From Pholis gunnellus (Eukaryota; Chordata; Actinopteri; Perciformes; Pholidae): a stretch of 64,000 nucleotides of DNA. The stretch's first letter is position 1; every line of letters starts with the position of its first letter. The notes under the pieces were generated by a model. The model saw nothing but the letters and a program-made list of their open reading frames with translations, had not been told where the DNA came from and ran no database searches. The stretch lies in NCBI GenBank assembly GCA_910591455.2, contig OU342804.1:31498421-31562420 (forward strand), read 5' to 3'. Of the stretch, positions 25,316 through 36,900 are shown piece after piece. Position numbers and translations under genes: made by a program.

Positions 25316-25560
25316 ATTTATTTATTTATTTAATCAAATTTATTTAAAAGGGACCATGTACAGTTTAAACATAAATGTCTCCATTTGATGCACTGTACCA
25401 GATTGTAGCTTAAGCTAATTTGCATCTGCAGTCCCTTGGCAGGTCAAACAAGGACAGGACAATAACACAGTCAAAGGAAAATACATAATACAAAGATATA
25501 TCATAAAAAACATACAAGACACTCAATACAACACTACACACAAATAACATAAAATGTAGA
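25316..25560. mobile_element. Retroposon 3'-tail-like repeat
   Basis: A (TTTA)n tract is followed by AAATTTATTTAAAAGGGACC and then CATCTGCAGTCCCTTGGC. This pattern is familiar from abundant fish LINE/SINE 3' ends inserted in the - orientation (recognition from memory). No reading frame is present. Confidence 0.45.
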
Positions 25561-25922
25561 GTTAAATTGCAACAAATAGTCTTGATTCCTAATATTGAAG
25601 AGGTAGTTGCACTTTGTTAAACATCACTTTTTGAGGGTGTATTTTAAGTGTAAATTAAAAACAGGGATAATAGATTTTAGAGAATTAAAAAAATCCCTGA
25701 CATGCTCAAAATAAACAATAGTCCTTAGCCAGAAAGTCACATGCGGCTGATGATTGGCTGCTCTTTCGATCCCTCAGAATCTCTTTTTAAAAAAACAATG
25801 CGGAATTCAATCTTTTACACCACAGATAGTCTTAATTATCATTCTAAGTTCTGGAAAACAATCACAGTTTGACAGAATAATAAGGTTTTCAATTTGTCTC
25901 AAAATTTGAAATACAATTTGTA

Positions 25923-26095
25923 GGGGCGACTGTGGTTCAGTGGCAGAGCAGGGTCCTCCTTCAATCAGAGGTTCGGAGGTTTGATCCTCGGCTCCACCAT
26001 TAGTGTTGATATGCCTTTGAGCAAGACACTTAACCCCAAATTGCTGGCTGTGAATGAATGGCTAGAGTCCTGATGAGCAGGTGGCACCAGGTTGA
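25923..26095 (+). mobile_element. tRNA-derived SINE
   Basis: The 5' part (25923 to about 25998) is tRNA-like. It starts GGGGCGACTGTGGTTCAGTG, has an A-box-like TGGTTCAGTGG and a B-box-like GGTTTGATCC. It is followed by a conserved body containing GAGCAAGACACTTAACCCC and TGATGAGCAGGTGGCACC. This is a widespread fish SINE architecture. The tRNA part does not fold cleanly, so it is not a tRNA gene. Confidence 0.75.
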
Positions 26096-26129
26096 AACTT
26101 TAATTTGACCAAATGAAACCGACATTCCC

Positions 26130-26345
26130 ATCAGCCTCAGTTATACTTTGTATTCACTGCTAATTAAAAACTGTTAGCATGATAGCATGATAACATGCTA
26201 CACTGGGATGGCAAACATGGTAAACATGATTCTTGTTCAACATCAGCATATTAGCATTATCAGTGTGAGCATGATAGAATATTGACCTTATAGCATATAG
26301 CTCCTCACAGAGCTACTAGCATGGCTGTAGACTCTAACTCTGGGT
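26130..26345. repeat. Dispersed repeat (TAGCATGGCTGTAGACTC type)
   Basis: Several GTTAGCATGATAGCATG-like phrases are followed by CTCACAGAGCTACTAGCATG and GCTGTAGACTC. These are hallmarks of an abundant teleost interspersed repeat. Ends are not defined. Confidence 0.45.
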
Positions 26346-26439
26346 TGCACATACAAGGATACATTTTTAAACCTGATTAAATAATGGTTTAACTTTAAAA
26401 CATGATGCACCAAAGTTTAAAACTATCTTAAAATGAAAA

Positions 26440-26880
26440 AAGATTAAATTTAAGGTGAGGGAGGTGAGGGTCCAGGCTGGCTGGGAAGTACTTCATCAGA
26501 ATGAGGGTGAGTGCCACAGGGCGGTAGTCATTTAGACTGGACACTGCAGACCTTTAGATACAGGAATGATGGCGGCTGTCTTGGAGCAGGTGGGAACACT
26601 CTCCTGTGACAGTGACATGTTAAAAGTGTCAGTGATGACATCAGTTAGCTGGTTGGTACATGTTCTTAGTACACAACCAGGAATGTTATCAGGCACAAAC
26701 GCTTTTCTCATATTCACTCTCATCAGGGTTTTCCTCACATCCGCTGTGGATACTGATAGTGGCCGGTCCTCTGGAGAAGGGGCAGATTTGACAGCTGACT
26801 CTTTGTTGAGGAGATCAAAGTGAGCATAAAAGGTGTTCAGCACATCTGGCAATACAAATGATGGGGGCGCCACTGCTTTT
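26440..26880 (-). pseudogene. Fragment of LINE reverse transcriptase
   Basis: On the - strand, an open frame from 26873 to 26532 encodes reverse-transcriptase fingers-region motifs: DVRKTLMRVNMRKAF, then PDNIPGCVLRTC, then CSKTAAIIPVSK. Just past the stop, another frame carries NDYRPVALT. In intact LINE reverse transcriptases these blocks are adjacent. The catalytic FADD block is absent, so this is a broken internal fragment of a CR1/Rex1-like element. Confidence 0.75.
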
Positions 26881-26899
26881 GTAGCCTGTGACGTTCTGG

Positions 26900-29600
26900 A
26901 TCTTTAGCGTTGTTGGTGTTGAAGTCTCCCACATTTATGGCAGTGTAATACTAAATTGCTGAACTACCACTTTAAAGTTAGTTTCAGGGAATTTAAAGAG
27001 ACAAATTGGGTTTCAAGAGGCTGGTCAGACAAAAAGAGGTTCACACATGATGTAAACAGCATGTCTTTTAGGCCTTTATATGACATAAATCAAAATCTTG
27101 CAGGTTTTCATCCATGTGAAGGCAGTTTGGATTATGTTTGGATCAAAACTAATTCACCAAAAATAAAACGTGCTATTCATTATCACAGAATTATTATTTC
27201 GTAATCAATAGAAACAACCATGGAATGTGTAGCCTTTCATTAAATACCTAGAGTGGGATTCTCTGATGTGAACCTCATGATTCTAACATCAGATCGAACG
27301 ATAAGCTTTGCTTTTCTTTATTTTTCTTCCATTCCCTGTAGCTGCCTGGCGCTTTGATGGTGTATCTGCAGCAATGTGGCCTTGCCCACAACAGGACAGG
27401 TGTCCACATAGCTTCTTCTACACATGTATTTCTGGACCTCCATTCAGCTGCAGCCAAGGCTAAAACAAGCCTGTCACAGCCTTAAAGAATGACAGAATGA
27501 CAGCTTTCTGCTCGCCAAAACCAAGGCTGACCTGGTTAAAGACTGTAAACCAGACTAAAGATATCCTCCTTCCTGTTGCTGTACAGGACACACGAACTTT
27601 GCACCAAACTAAAACACACACACCTGTGGGATGAAACGATTGAATCTTTCAAGCTGCGCAGCATGTGAAGAGAGAATGTTAACGTCTGTGCCAACAGAGA
27701 GAAGTGATTCAACAGTAATTTACTGGTGTCTGAGTATACACAGAAAGGTGAGGTGATTTCAGGTCAAATGCCTCCCAACCCCTCGCTACTACATGCACAC
27801 ACAAACACACACTTGTTGTTTATCCTGATGTTTTATTAGAAGGAGAAGAACAGTAAAGATAGCACCACAGCAAGTCTGCCTTTTTTTCAAACAAGTGCCC
27901 TCCAGTTTTGTATGCTGCCTGACAGCGATATTTATCCATCAATTAGTAGAGCAAACAAGAACAAAACTGTGTTGAAGTAGCTGGCTGGTTTCTGGATAGT
28001 CCAGAGGCAAATCAGGTGCTTATAGCATTCAAATCTCCTCATCATCTGTCTGACAGGACAGACACCTGCAGGACACACACACACACACACACACGTAATG
28101 CTCACAACTGTTCAAACTACTAGTTAACACAAAGAAATGTGCATTTCCCAACTCTGACAAATTGTGACGTCATTCAGTCAGCTCAACCAAGTGTTTAAAC
28201 ATCTGGATGTCCAGGTTAAGCTGCTATGGAAACACCCCTCGACACCAAACCTCCTGTTAACCTGTCTTTGTTTCTAACAAGCAAATTATCTGACAGCTGG
28301 CCATTTCGCTTCAATTGAAAAACATCTACATACACATTTATTCTGTCTAATTCTCTGTTTCATGCAGAACATTAAAATACATTAAGTTCTAATACTAACT
28401 GCCAAAATAGTGCACAGTCAACATTAATACAAAGTGTTTAGTTAGTAGTATTACTGTAATTTAAAAGTCAGACAGACTTGCATACAATTAAAATTGTGCT
28501 AAAGTTCATCAGAATTCATTGAACACTTGGTTTTATTAGAGAGCCATATCAACGCTCGTCGACGATTATCAGGAAAAGTCTCACCATTTCAAAACTAACA
28601 CTTTTCAGTTAACAATCAACATTTCTTTCCGCTTCAAAACACATCCCTGTCTGTCTCTGTGGGAAAAGTCTGAGATGGTCAAGATGTTGAGCTGTAAAGT
28701 GAAGGTACTTCTGAACTAGACCCCCTCCCCTCCCCAGCACCACCACCACTCATTTCTCACTTTTATTTCCTGTGTACTTGCTTGTCGTGTCTATGTGTGA
28801 CTTTGGGAAATGACGTGGTCTTTTGTATACATGGGGCTCATGGTCACAGCGTATTAGCGAGACTCTACAGCTGCAGCTGTCTGAGTAACATCCCACTGAC
28901 CTACCACTTTGTCCAATGCTTAAAGTGACACAGTACTGCGGTAAATGTACATGTGTATGTTTCTAATCAATGGGGAGAACATTCAACAAAAATCTAGCAA
29001 GGGAAAGTTTGGAAGTGAAAAACCACTCAAACTATTGATATGGTATGGATAGGGGCTGGGTCCAAAATCCATCATTTTGGTTTACCGAATAAAATGTTTC
29101 AATAGCACAAAGTAATGAAAACTACCAAGCTATGAATTCTGGGGTTCAAACAATTTTACAAATACTAAATAAAATGATTTATTCTTTAATTAGACACTGT
29201 ATTTTACTTAAACAAACCTGTCTACCGGTGTCGACAACATGAACATTGATGAACTGTGGCTTCTTTTGTTGAAGGTCCAATATTGTACAAAGTTAGATTT
29301 CCATGTCTTTTTTTATTACAAAGTGCTATATGAATACTGTGAAAGTATCGAAAAGCTCAATCCATGCTAAAATTGAGAGTGGCTATTTGTCAGTCTATTG
29401 GAGGATTCTTGAAACAACAGTTTCTCTCTGGTGTCTTCAAAAGGTCATGACGTAATTAACTGACTGCTGAATAGTCACAGAAATCTTCAGACTAATGTTT
29501 GATTGCAAAGATCCTTCCTGAGCATGCACACTCAAAACAGCCTGAAACACCAACAGGTCTGGAACCTGGTTAGTTTGGTTTTTCAGTGTGAATAACTTGA
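26900..29600. other. Intergenic DNA in the fgf4-fgf19 interval
   Basis: No exon is recognised. A short CA microsatellite lies at about 28075-28094, and a C-rich patch near 28720-28750. Long-range regulatory elements are possible but nothing specific is defensible. Confidence 0.35.
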
Positions 29601-29619
29601 TCAAAGAAGTTATAAATAA

Positions 29620-30165
29620 CCCTTCGAACTACGCTCCGACTGTGGGACTAATTTCAGATTAGGAGAAGCAGAGCTGAAAAGTGCCTTTGAGGCCATTGCA
29701 CAAGATTTAAAGCCACAATTGGCCCACACACAAGTGAACTTCCAGTTCAATCCTCCATCTCCCCCCCATTTTGGTGGAAGCTGGGAACGAGAGATAAAAT
29801 CAATTAAAATGGCCCTTTATGTTGCATTAGGAAACCAACCAATAACAGAAACTGTTTTGATTGAAGTTGAGGGCATTCTGAATTCAAAACCTCTCGGATA
29901 TATCTCCTCAGACCTTGCTGACCCAGACTCAGTCACATCAAATATGTTGCCAATGGGGCGGCCCGACTCCTCTCATACTGAGGCAATCTACTGTGCTAGT
30001 GAACTCCTTGGCAGAAGAAGATGTCAGATCGATGTCAGATCGCTGAGCGTTTCTGGACAGCCTTCATTCGCTATTATCTTCCAAACCTCCAAACCAGGCA
30101 AAAGTGGAAAACTGAACAGAAGAACTTGGTTTTAGGTCAGGTTGTGATGATAGTTGATCAATGCT
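29620..30165 (+). pseudogene. BEL/Pao-type retrotransposon integrase fragment
   Basis: A continuous frame from about 29629 shows the integrase core motif SDCGTNF, then PPHFGGSWEREIKSIK, then EVEGILNSKPLGY. This is the order found at the integrase end of BEL/Pao pol polyproteins. The frame is broken by an exact 11-bp tandem duplication (30020-30030 repeated at 30031-30041). Similarity resumes in another frame to about 30165. No LTR, gag, protease or reverse transcriptase is seen nearby, so this is a 0.55 kb relic. Confidence 0.8.
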
Positions 30166-30201
30166 TTGTTGAGTTGTAGCTGTGATACATTTAATGTATG
30201 A

Positions 30202-30268
30202 GTTGGTGTAGCTCTGTGGCAGAGCATTTGACTGCAGATTAAGAGGTCTACCTTTTGAGTATCCAACA
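30202..30268 (+). pseudogene. tRNA-Cys-like pseudogene
   Basis: The segment has an A-box-like region (TAGCTCTGTGGCAGAGC) and an anticodon arm TTTGACTGCAGATTAA with GCA in the loop, as in tRNA-Cys. The first five bases (GTTGG) pair with CCAAC at the end. The T arm is shortened to about three pairs and lacks the GGTTC box. It is therefore a decayed or divergent copy. Confidence 0.6.
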
Positions 30269-30389
30269 TGACACCCTTATTAGCTTTTGAATCTCTCACA
30301 GATTTGATCTTAATCTCTATCTGATTTTCTGCCTTCTTTGTAAAGTGTTTGTTTGCTTAAATATGGGACATTTGTAAACAATGATTGTG

Positions 30390-30462
30390 GGAATCAACAA
30401 GAGTTGGACTGGGGACTTCTTGATCTTCAGACAAATGCTCTACCAGTTCTCTCTGCAGTTGG
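30390..30462 (-). pseudogene. tRNA-Cys-like pseudogene, anticodon loop altered
   Basis: Read on the - strand it contains ACTGGTAGAGCATTTG, then TCTGAAGATCAAGAAGTCCC. This matches the tRNA-Cys D and anticodon arms but with GAA where GCA is expected. The acceptor stem is not preserved, and the T arm pairs poorly. It is most likely a pseudogene. Confidence 0.5.
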
Positions 30463-30624
30463 CAAATAGGTTATGAAGAAGTAACTGTGCAGAGGGGACT
30501 AACGTTTAGCTGGTCAGTATCATTGTGGTTGAATAGATGTTATGTTGCAGCAGCACATGCAACCATCAAGCTCCACCCACTGTCCAGTTTCATATAGACA
30601 AAGGTTTCAGCCCAATATCTGTAG

Positions 30625-30696
30625 AGGGGGCACCCAGAGATGAACTGAGGACCTTTTGATCTGCAGTCAAATGCTCTACCACTGAGCTATACCCCC
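30625..30696 (-). tRNA. tRNA-Cys (GCA), possibly decaying
   Basis: This is a 72-nt cloverleaf on the - strand. The acceptor GGGGGTA pairs with TGCCCCC, with a T discriminator. The D arm is TAGCTCAGTGGTAGAGC with a perfect A box. The anticodon arm TTTGACTGCAGATCAAA has GCA in the loop. The T arm CTCAG-TTCATCT-CTGGG keeps five pairs including one T-G wobble. The normally invariant A58 appears as T, which weakens the B box, and no TTTT terminator follows within about 40 nt. Function is therefore uncertain, although the fold is intact. Confidence 0.7.
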
Positions 30697-30699
30697 ACA

Positions 30700-31370
30700 T
30701 CTCATTGTTTAGTCTGCGGCCATGTCTGTTGGACTACAGATGAGTGGACCTGCTGGAGGCAGTCTGCAACTGCGGTGGGATGTAATGATGATGGCGTAAA
30801 CCGTCATTCAGACACTGAGGGTTGTTTTCCAACTGATGCAACACACACTGCCCACTACTGTTCACCCTGGCACAGTCGGAGGATTATCAATACACCTTCC
30901 ATGATATAGTCGCATCACACACTCAGGTCACAGTTTATAACATACTAACCTGTGCACGTGTTTGATGTCATTGGCTACTAGCACTTGTCCTTTTGAGTAT
31001 CAAACTCTTGCAGCCACTTTGGACCTGAAAGGTAGTGATAGTTGTTTTTCTTTACATAGAAGAGCTGGAATTCATGTAATTGTACATTGAATAATTGCCC
31101 TGCATGTTTAGGGCAGTACTTTTTTCCTGTTTGAATAAGGGAAAGATGAGCAGATTGAAGTTGTTGGTCATACTGGTGTATTCTCAATGTGTTTTTTATA
31201 GGAACAAAAATCTGAATATCCAAAAGGAATATTCTGCATGTTTGCATGACCCTTTTAATCTTTACAATATTGTCAAATTCTGAATTGTAGTGCAATTTTA
31301 GTGCCTGTAAATATTGATACTGTTGAATAAAACAACGTAATTGGTAATGTTATTAGCAAACCAGGGTCAC
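30700..31370. other. Intergenic DNA, no feature recognised
   Basis: Opposed open frames of 62 and 105 codons near 30978-31295 show no domain and poor composition. Nothing else is recognisable. Confidence 0.35.
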
Positions 31371-31765
31371 TCCCAACTCGTCAAATACCGACGGTTGTTC
31401 CGTGCCCCTCGCCACCTGATACCAACACATGGAGGCATGTCTGTATGTGACACACCGCGCATTTAACTATCACTAATGTAAATCCAGCCGCGTCATTATT
31501 AGACAGTCAGAGCGACTGACCTGGTATATAGAGCGAGATAGTCCACAGCGTGGGCAGGAGAGACGGAGACTTCTTTTTGAGTCCCACGAGAAACTAAAAG
31601 TAAATGTTGACATTTTGTCACATGAGCCGCTCGTCACGTGACTCGTTTGTTACTCACTACGAAGCTGTTTTGTTGTAGTTTTATTTTATTTTAATTTTTT
31701 TAAACAATATGCATGTAATGTGTGGAAACTGCCGTCCCTGCCACGTCCAAAACTGACGCTAGAGA
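31370..31765 (-). repeat. Dispersed repeat, family copy B (inverted relative to copy A)
   Basis: The reverse complement carries TGACAAAATGTCAACATTTA and, at the far end, GACGTGGCAGGGACGGC. Both are shared with 24405-24770 in the opposite orientation. The left part (31370-31540), with ACTCCCAACTCGTCAAATAC, looks like another abundant fish repeat. No reading frame is credible. Confidence 0.55.
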
Positions 31766-32313
31766 GGTACCTAGAGCTTCACAGTTTGAAGCATAGTGCC
31801 CCTGACAAAACATTGGTGTTTGACAAATAAGGAGTGAGAATGTGTTCTTATTAACAACACTCAGTGGTTTTCCTGAGTCAAGTGTCTGCTCAAAGTGCTT
31901 TTTTGTTTTTTCGGCTGATATCTGCTCAGTTTGAAATTTGGAGCTATGTTGGGAATTACATGAGGTCAAACTCAACAAAACTGTACATAATGTACTGATC
32001 AGAATGATACAATTGTAAATTGTCCCACCCTGACAGGTCACAGGAGAGTGGGAATAGGGAGGGAGATGTCAATTAAGAAAAGTCTTAAGGGTTAGGGTTA
32101 GTAGATAAATAGATCACTTTAAAAGACTATTTCAAGTAATACATGAAAATCACAAAACAGAAATAAAGTGAAGAAATAAAGTAATAAAAAATCATAAATC
32201 TAGATTTAGAAACTGCAATGATACCGAACATTTGTTCTGTAAAAAGTTCTGGTTGTGTTAATAAAGAAATAAAAATAATAAAGTTAGCTCATTCAGTTAA
32301 TTCCTATTCTAGG

Positions 32314-32327
32314 CTGCCATCTAGTGA
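32314..32327 (-). promoter_or_regulatory. CTCF-like motif
   Basis: The - strand reads TCACTAGATGGCAG, close to the CTCF core CCASYAGRKGGCRS with one mismatch at its first base. Binding is not shown. Some fish repeats contain look-alike sequence. Confidence 0.3.
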
Positions 32328-32329
32328 CT

Positions 32330-33830
32330 GAAGCTGTGCAGATATTTTAGGCACAAGGGGAAAAAAACACTTGTCAAAGTGCCATAACACAGACTAGATC
32401 AATTTACAAATCTAAAAACCAAAAGATAAGCTTTTGAAATCCGAGCCTTTTGGTGAATTCTGATGTTTGCTCTCCATTATAGTTTAACTCTTACGTAAAT
32501 GCAAGGCAGACGAGCGGAAGCACAGGCCAGAACGCGATAAGAGCAGAAAGAAGTGTGTTATTTTTGTGTGGAGTGACCCAATCTCACAGCTCCGCTTGGA
32601 TTCAGAACAATCTGTAGACTTTACCCTATCCACAAATAAATAACGTGCAATTTGACAGAGCATTTGGTGGCTCTTTATGTAACATAATCATGCAACGTGA
32701 CCATCAATATAAGACATATACGAGTCTATAGGCACAAGCCAAGGTTCACTGAGGCTGGTTCTTCTGTTCCTTCTGCTAGACTGCTCTTAACTTACAACAA
32801 TATAACTACTGTTACTTTTACTACTACTACTACTACGACGACTACGTCTATTAATATGACAACAGCTATACTATTTGTACTACTAGGCCTACTACAACTT
32901 ACAAATCCTGCAACTAGCCGATACTACTTCTGTACTGTTTAATTCATATTACGCTGACATTGATTCATGACATGATGAAGCACATTGTATCAGCCTGTCT
33001 ATGAGATGCAACAACATCTTGCCTTGCCTACTACTATTACTACTACTACTTGTTGTGATATACAACAGTATAACATATTTTGTAAGCTTATCACGTTTTG
33101 TATGTTTAATACAATGTTCCCCTCTGAATTGTGGTGGACGAGAAGTAGAAAGTAGCATCAAATGAAAATACTCAAGTACAAATAGGTCTACCACAAACTT
33201 TCACGATGATAAACTGTGTAGCTTAATAGTATGGTACAGAAGTTACAACAAGTATCATTCCCATGATGAGCCCTTGGAGCAACAGGTGAAGCCACCACAC
33301 GAGTTCAGTCAAGAGTTTATGCCAGATTCAAAGAAGAGCAAAAGTGTATGTTTCCTCCCATATCTACACAAAATTACAACTACATGCATGCAATTTTGAC
33401 TACATCATTAGTGTCTTCTGGCACATTCCACATGCAAATCATTTACCAAGAAACAGTTACAATGATAGTTTCTGAATTTGGAATGCAGGCATACTATATT
33501 TGCTCACCCGAATTAAGTTATTGTGAGTAACAATAATGTCATTCTGTGTTATAGGATATATGGATGGATGTCGTATTGAAAAGGGTTTCCTGATGCTTTA
33601 TAACATGTTCTGAGTTGTATTTTTTAGAGAGCATGTTATTTAATAATATTTAATACCACAATGAATTGACAGAGTTTTGGATAAAGAGTATACTGATCAT
33701 AGACATGACAGAGGCTCGTGTGGGGGCTCCTCATGGCCAATGGAGAGCTTCAGTTGGATGTGGTTCAGGGGTGTGTTGTGGTCTGCTTCTGGGAACTGGA
33801 TTTGGGAAAAGATGTTATCTGCTGCTGATA
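32330..33830. other. fgf19 upstream region
   Basis: No gene is seen. ACT-trinucleotide low complexity lies at about 32816-32850. An octamer ATGCAAAT occurs at 33432-33439, about 500 bp upstream of the fgf19 start. Proximal regulatory sequence is presumably here. Confidence 0.35.
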
Positions 33831-33837
33831 AGGACAC

Positions 33838-33870
33838 ATTTAAAAGACTGGGTTAGGATGAGACAAACTT
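33838..33870 (+). promoter_or_regulatory. fgf19: Possible fgf19 core promoter
   Basis: A TATA-like TTTAAAAG lies at about 33839-33846, some 85 bp upstream of the ATG. This would give a 5' UTR of about 60 nt. It is a weak match only. Confidence 0.25.
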
Positions 33871-33930
33871 ATTTCACTCTGCCTACTGGAGGGAGCAGCG
33901 ACAGAGCGCTTTGAGAGGATTTGACACACC

Positions 33931-36900
33931 ATGTTGCTGCTCGCGGTCACCGTATCCGTCGCCAATATGTTTTTAGCTTTCGGAGTTGTTTGCGTGCCCC
34001 TATCGGACCAGGGTCCCCATATCGCCCACAACTGGGGCCAGTCGGTCCGACTCAAGCACCTGTACGCCGCCAGGCCGGGACTACACCTGCTGATCAGTGA
34101 GGATGGACAGATCCACGGCTCTGCGCTCCAGACTCCGTACAGTAAGTCAGGCATTTTAAAACACAGACTTAACAGGCTGCAGACTGTGATGACTGGAGGA
34201 GGTTTGGTGGGATTCTCACACCGATGAACGTTTGAACTGCAGGCCTGCTGGAGATCAGTCCAGTGGATCCCGGCTCTGTTGTCATCAGAGGAGTGGCAAC
34301 CGCACGGTTTCTCTGCATCGAAGGCGATGGAAGACTGTACTCATCGGTAAGGATTTATATGACAAAGTGACAACCTACCGTCTGCTTATTACTACTGTAC
34401 ATTTGTTGTGTCATGGTGGTATGGAAATATGTTTAAAGTTGCAAAAGTTATTATTCATCCAAAAATAGTTCATTCGCCTGATTTATTTTTTCATATTTAT
34501 GAAATGTCACGTGTCAGGGGGATTACTTAATGAGAAGTAAAAGTTAATTTAGTCTAATTACCACTACAGAGTGATGATAATTAGGATACATATTTATCAA
34601 ATTAGTAAAATTAAAATGTATAATCCATTATACAAACATTTATTTACCCAACAGATTAAATTCAAGTCTCTGAATATAGCCGGACCAGAACACCAGAATG
34701 GCCAACATCAAACAGATTAAATGAAATAAATCATATGAATAAATACAGTACATTAAGTAAAATATAGAAATATGAAGTAATTGAATAACTTATAGCAATA
34801 AGTAATAACTGAATAACTAAGTTATTATTAATTTGACAATGTCATTACTATTACCATAGTTTTATTAGAGGTCAGTTTTGTGACATAATGCCTTTTGAAA
34901 ATTAGTTGTATTCATAGTGTCATTATTTACTGCTACATTTTTATTTTAGTATGTCCCTTTTCGAGAAAGAGTTGTGACCAATGTGCACCTCCCCACCTTT
35001 CAGCCAGTCACCCCAGCCTCTCAGTAGATTCAGCTACTGCTTAGTGCTCGACCAAAGAAAAAGAAACTATTAATATCTCTGTGTCTGCGGGAACATCTTT
35101 GAAATCACATCACTGCCCAGTTTATTCTGAAAAAAAACAAATATTATCTGCTAAACAAAAGTACAAAATGGTGATAAAGTAAGATTATAATGATAAAAAA
35201 AGCCAGGCTTACAAAGCCAGAGAGCAAAGCAAAAATGAAGGTGGACCTAGCAATCCAAAAAGGCATGCATGCACTTAGCTGCTGCTCTTAGCTCTTTGCT
35301 AGATAGCATATGTTGCCTTGTTGAGCCAAATAAATGGATTAGGTACTTTGTGTGTCTGTGCATGGAATTGTGTGTTCTCTGCACATGTCACATTGTATCC
35401 TTTTTTAGGCTTTTCTAGTTTATTCCATTATTATTGTCTGTTTTGAACTGTTAGATCATAAATAAGTAAATAGAACATTGAGCATGTTACACCTAGACTG
35501 CTCATACAATATGACTAAAATATAAATGAAACTCACAGTTTTACTTATAATTGCTCCTCTAACTGTTGTTACAAAGAATAAGAGTAAAACAATGATGTGA
35601 TCTTTATTAGATTTTAAATTTTCTAAATTTAGCAATGCAGCTAAAACAATGCTTTGCCAAAATTGTACATTTTCTAAAGATCTTCCAGAAAATATTTCTG
35701 CAGGAACTGTTGACCTGAGCTTTCCTGTTGCTTTTCATGTTCCATGTTCAGAAAACACTGCATGCCAGTCAGTCATTCATTGAAACAGACGACCAGTTCA
35801 TCAACCTTTGTCCAGTGTGGTGCAGGGTATGTGTTTGCAAAGTGAAAAACCTGAATGAAAAGACCCAGCAGCAGCAATAACAACCTTGGCCTCTGACTGT
35901 CTCTCTGTGGTCAAAGTAAACAGCCGTCGAAGAACTTGCAGCACCCTTTTTGGGGCCTTTTATCTAAAAACACCATTCATGCAAATCCTAAGGGAAACTG
36001 CCATTCAAATTTAGGATTTATTTTGCTGTCTGAGCAACTTTTTAACCTACTGTATATGGATATGAGTAAAGAAAACTGAAAAATGCCATTGCAAGTTGGA
36101 CCAAATACAGGTAAATAAATCATAAAAAAAAGAAAAAAAGTAAAAGTTCTTGGTTTGGCTGTAAAAAAGATTATAGCCTAATTAACCTGCTGGGGAGCCC
36201 TGAGGCAAAAATGAGTCGGAACCCTATTATTAGCATTCGTAGCTATACCTAAGAAATATAATGTGCATACATACACATCCCTTAATTAAAATCAAATCGT
36301 AGGTATGGCCACACCCGAAAGGAGGGGCTGTTGGGTTCCGATCTGTCATCAGGGAGACCGCTGTTCGTTCCACATGTGAAATGAGAAAGCTACTTTGATT
36401 TATTTGTCAAATAGTTTGGGTACTTGAGTAACCATAGTTAGTTCAACCCAAACAATGATCTTTTCCTAAACCTAACTAAGTAGTTGTGTTGCCTGAACCT
36501 AATTTAGTTGTTTCCTGTGAAGACTGAAGTTTATTTTGAAAAGACTGTATGCATGTAACAAGCAGAAATTGACAGGTTTTACTGGCTTTTGTAAGAAAAT
36601 GCACAAAAAATGAAGAGTAACTTTTGTCATACAAACCATTGTATGAGGATTCGCTGCATTTCTCTCTATATTGTGCAATATGTGCACAGGATTCTCGTTG
36701 GAGCATAATATGACCTACGGTTTATTGTGTTTTCATATATTTTAGGGCTGCAACTAGTGATTAACTGGTGATTATTTTCTTAATAATTGTTTAGTTAATA
36801 AAACATCATAAATTGGTTCTTAAAAAAAGAGTCTAAAAAGAGTCAGCACCAGCATGGGGAGAGAAGCGTCATGAAGACAGCAAACTGATGTAATGTCTGT

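Noticed and set aside
31700..32041. 113-codon - strand frame
   Set aside because: It overlaps a dispersed repeat found in inverted form at 24405, with no protein domain.
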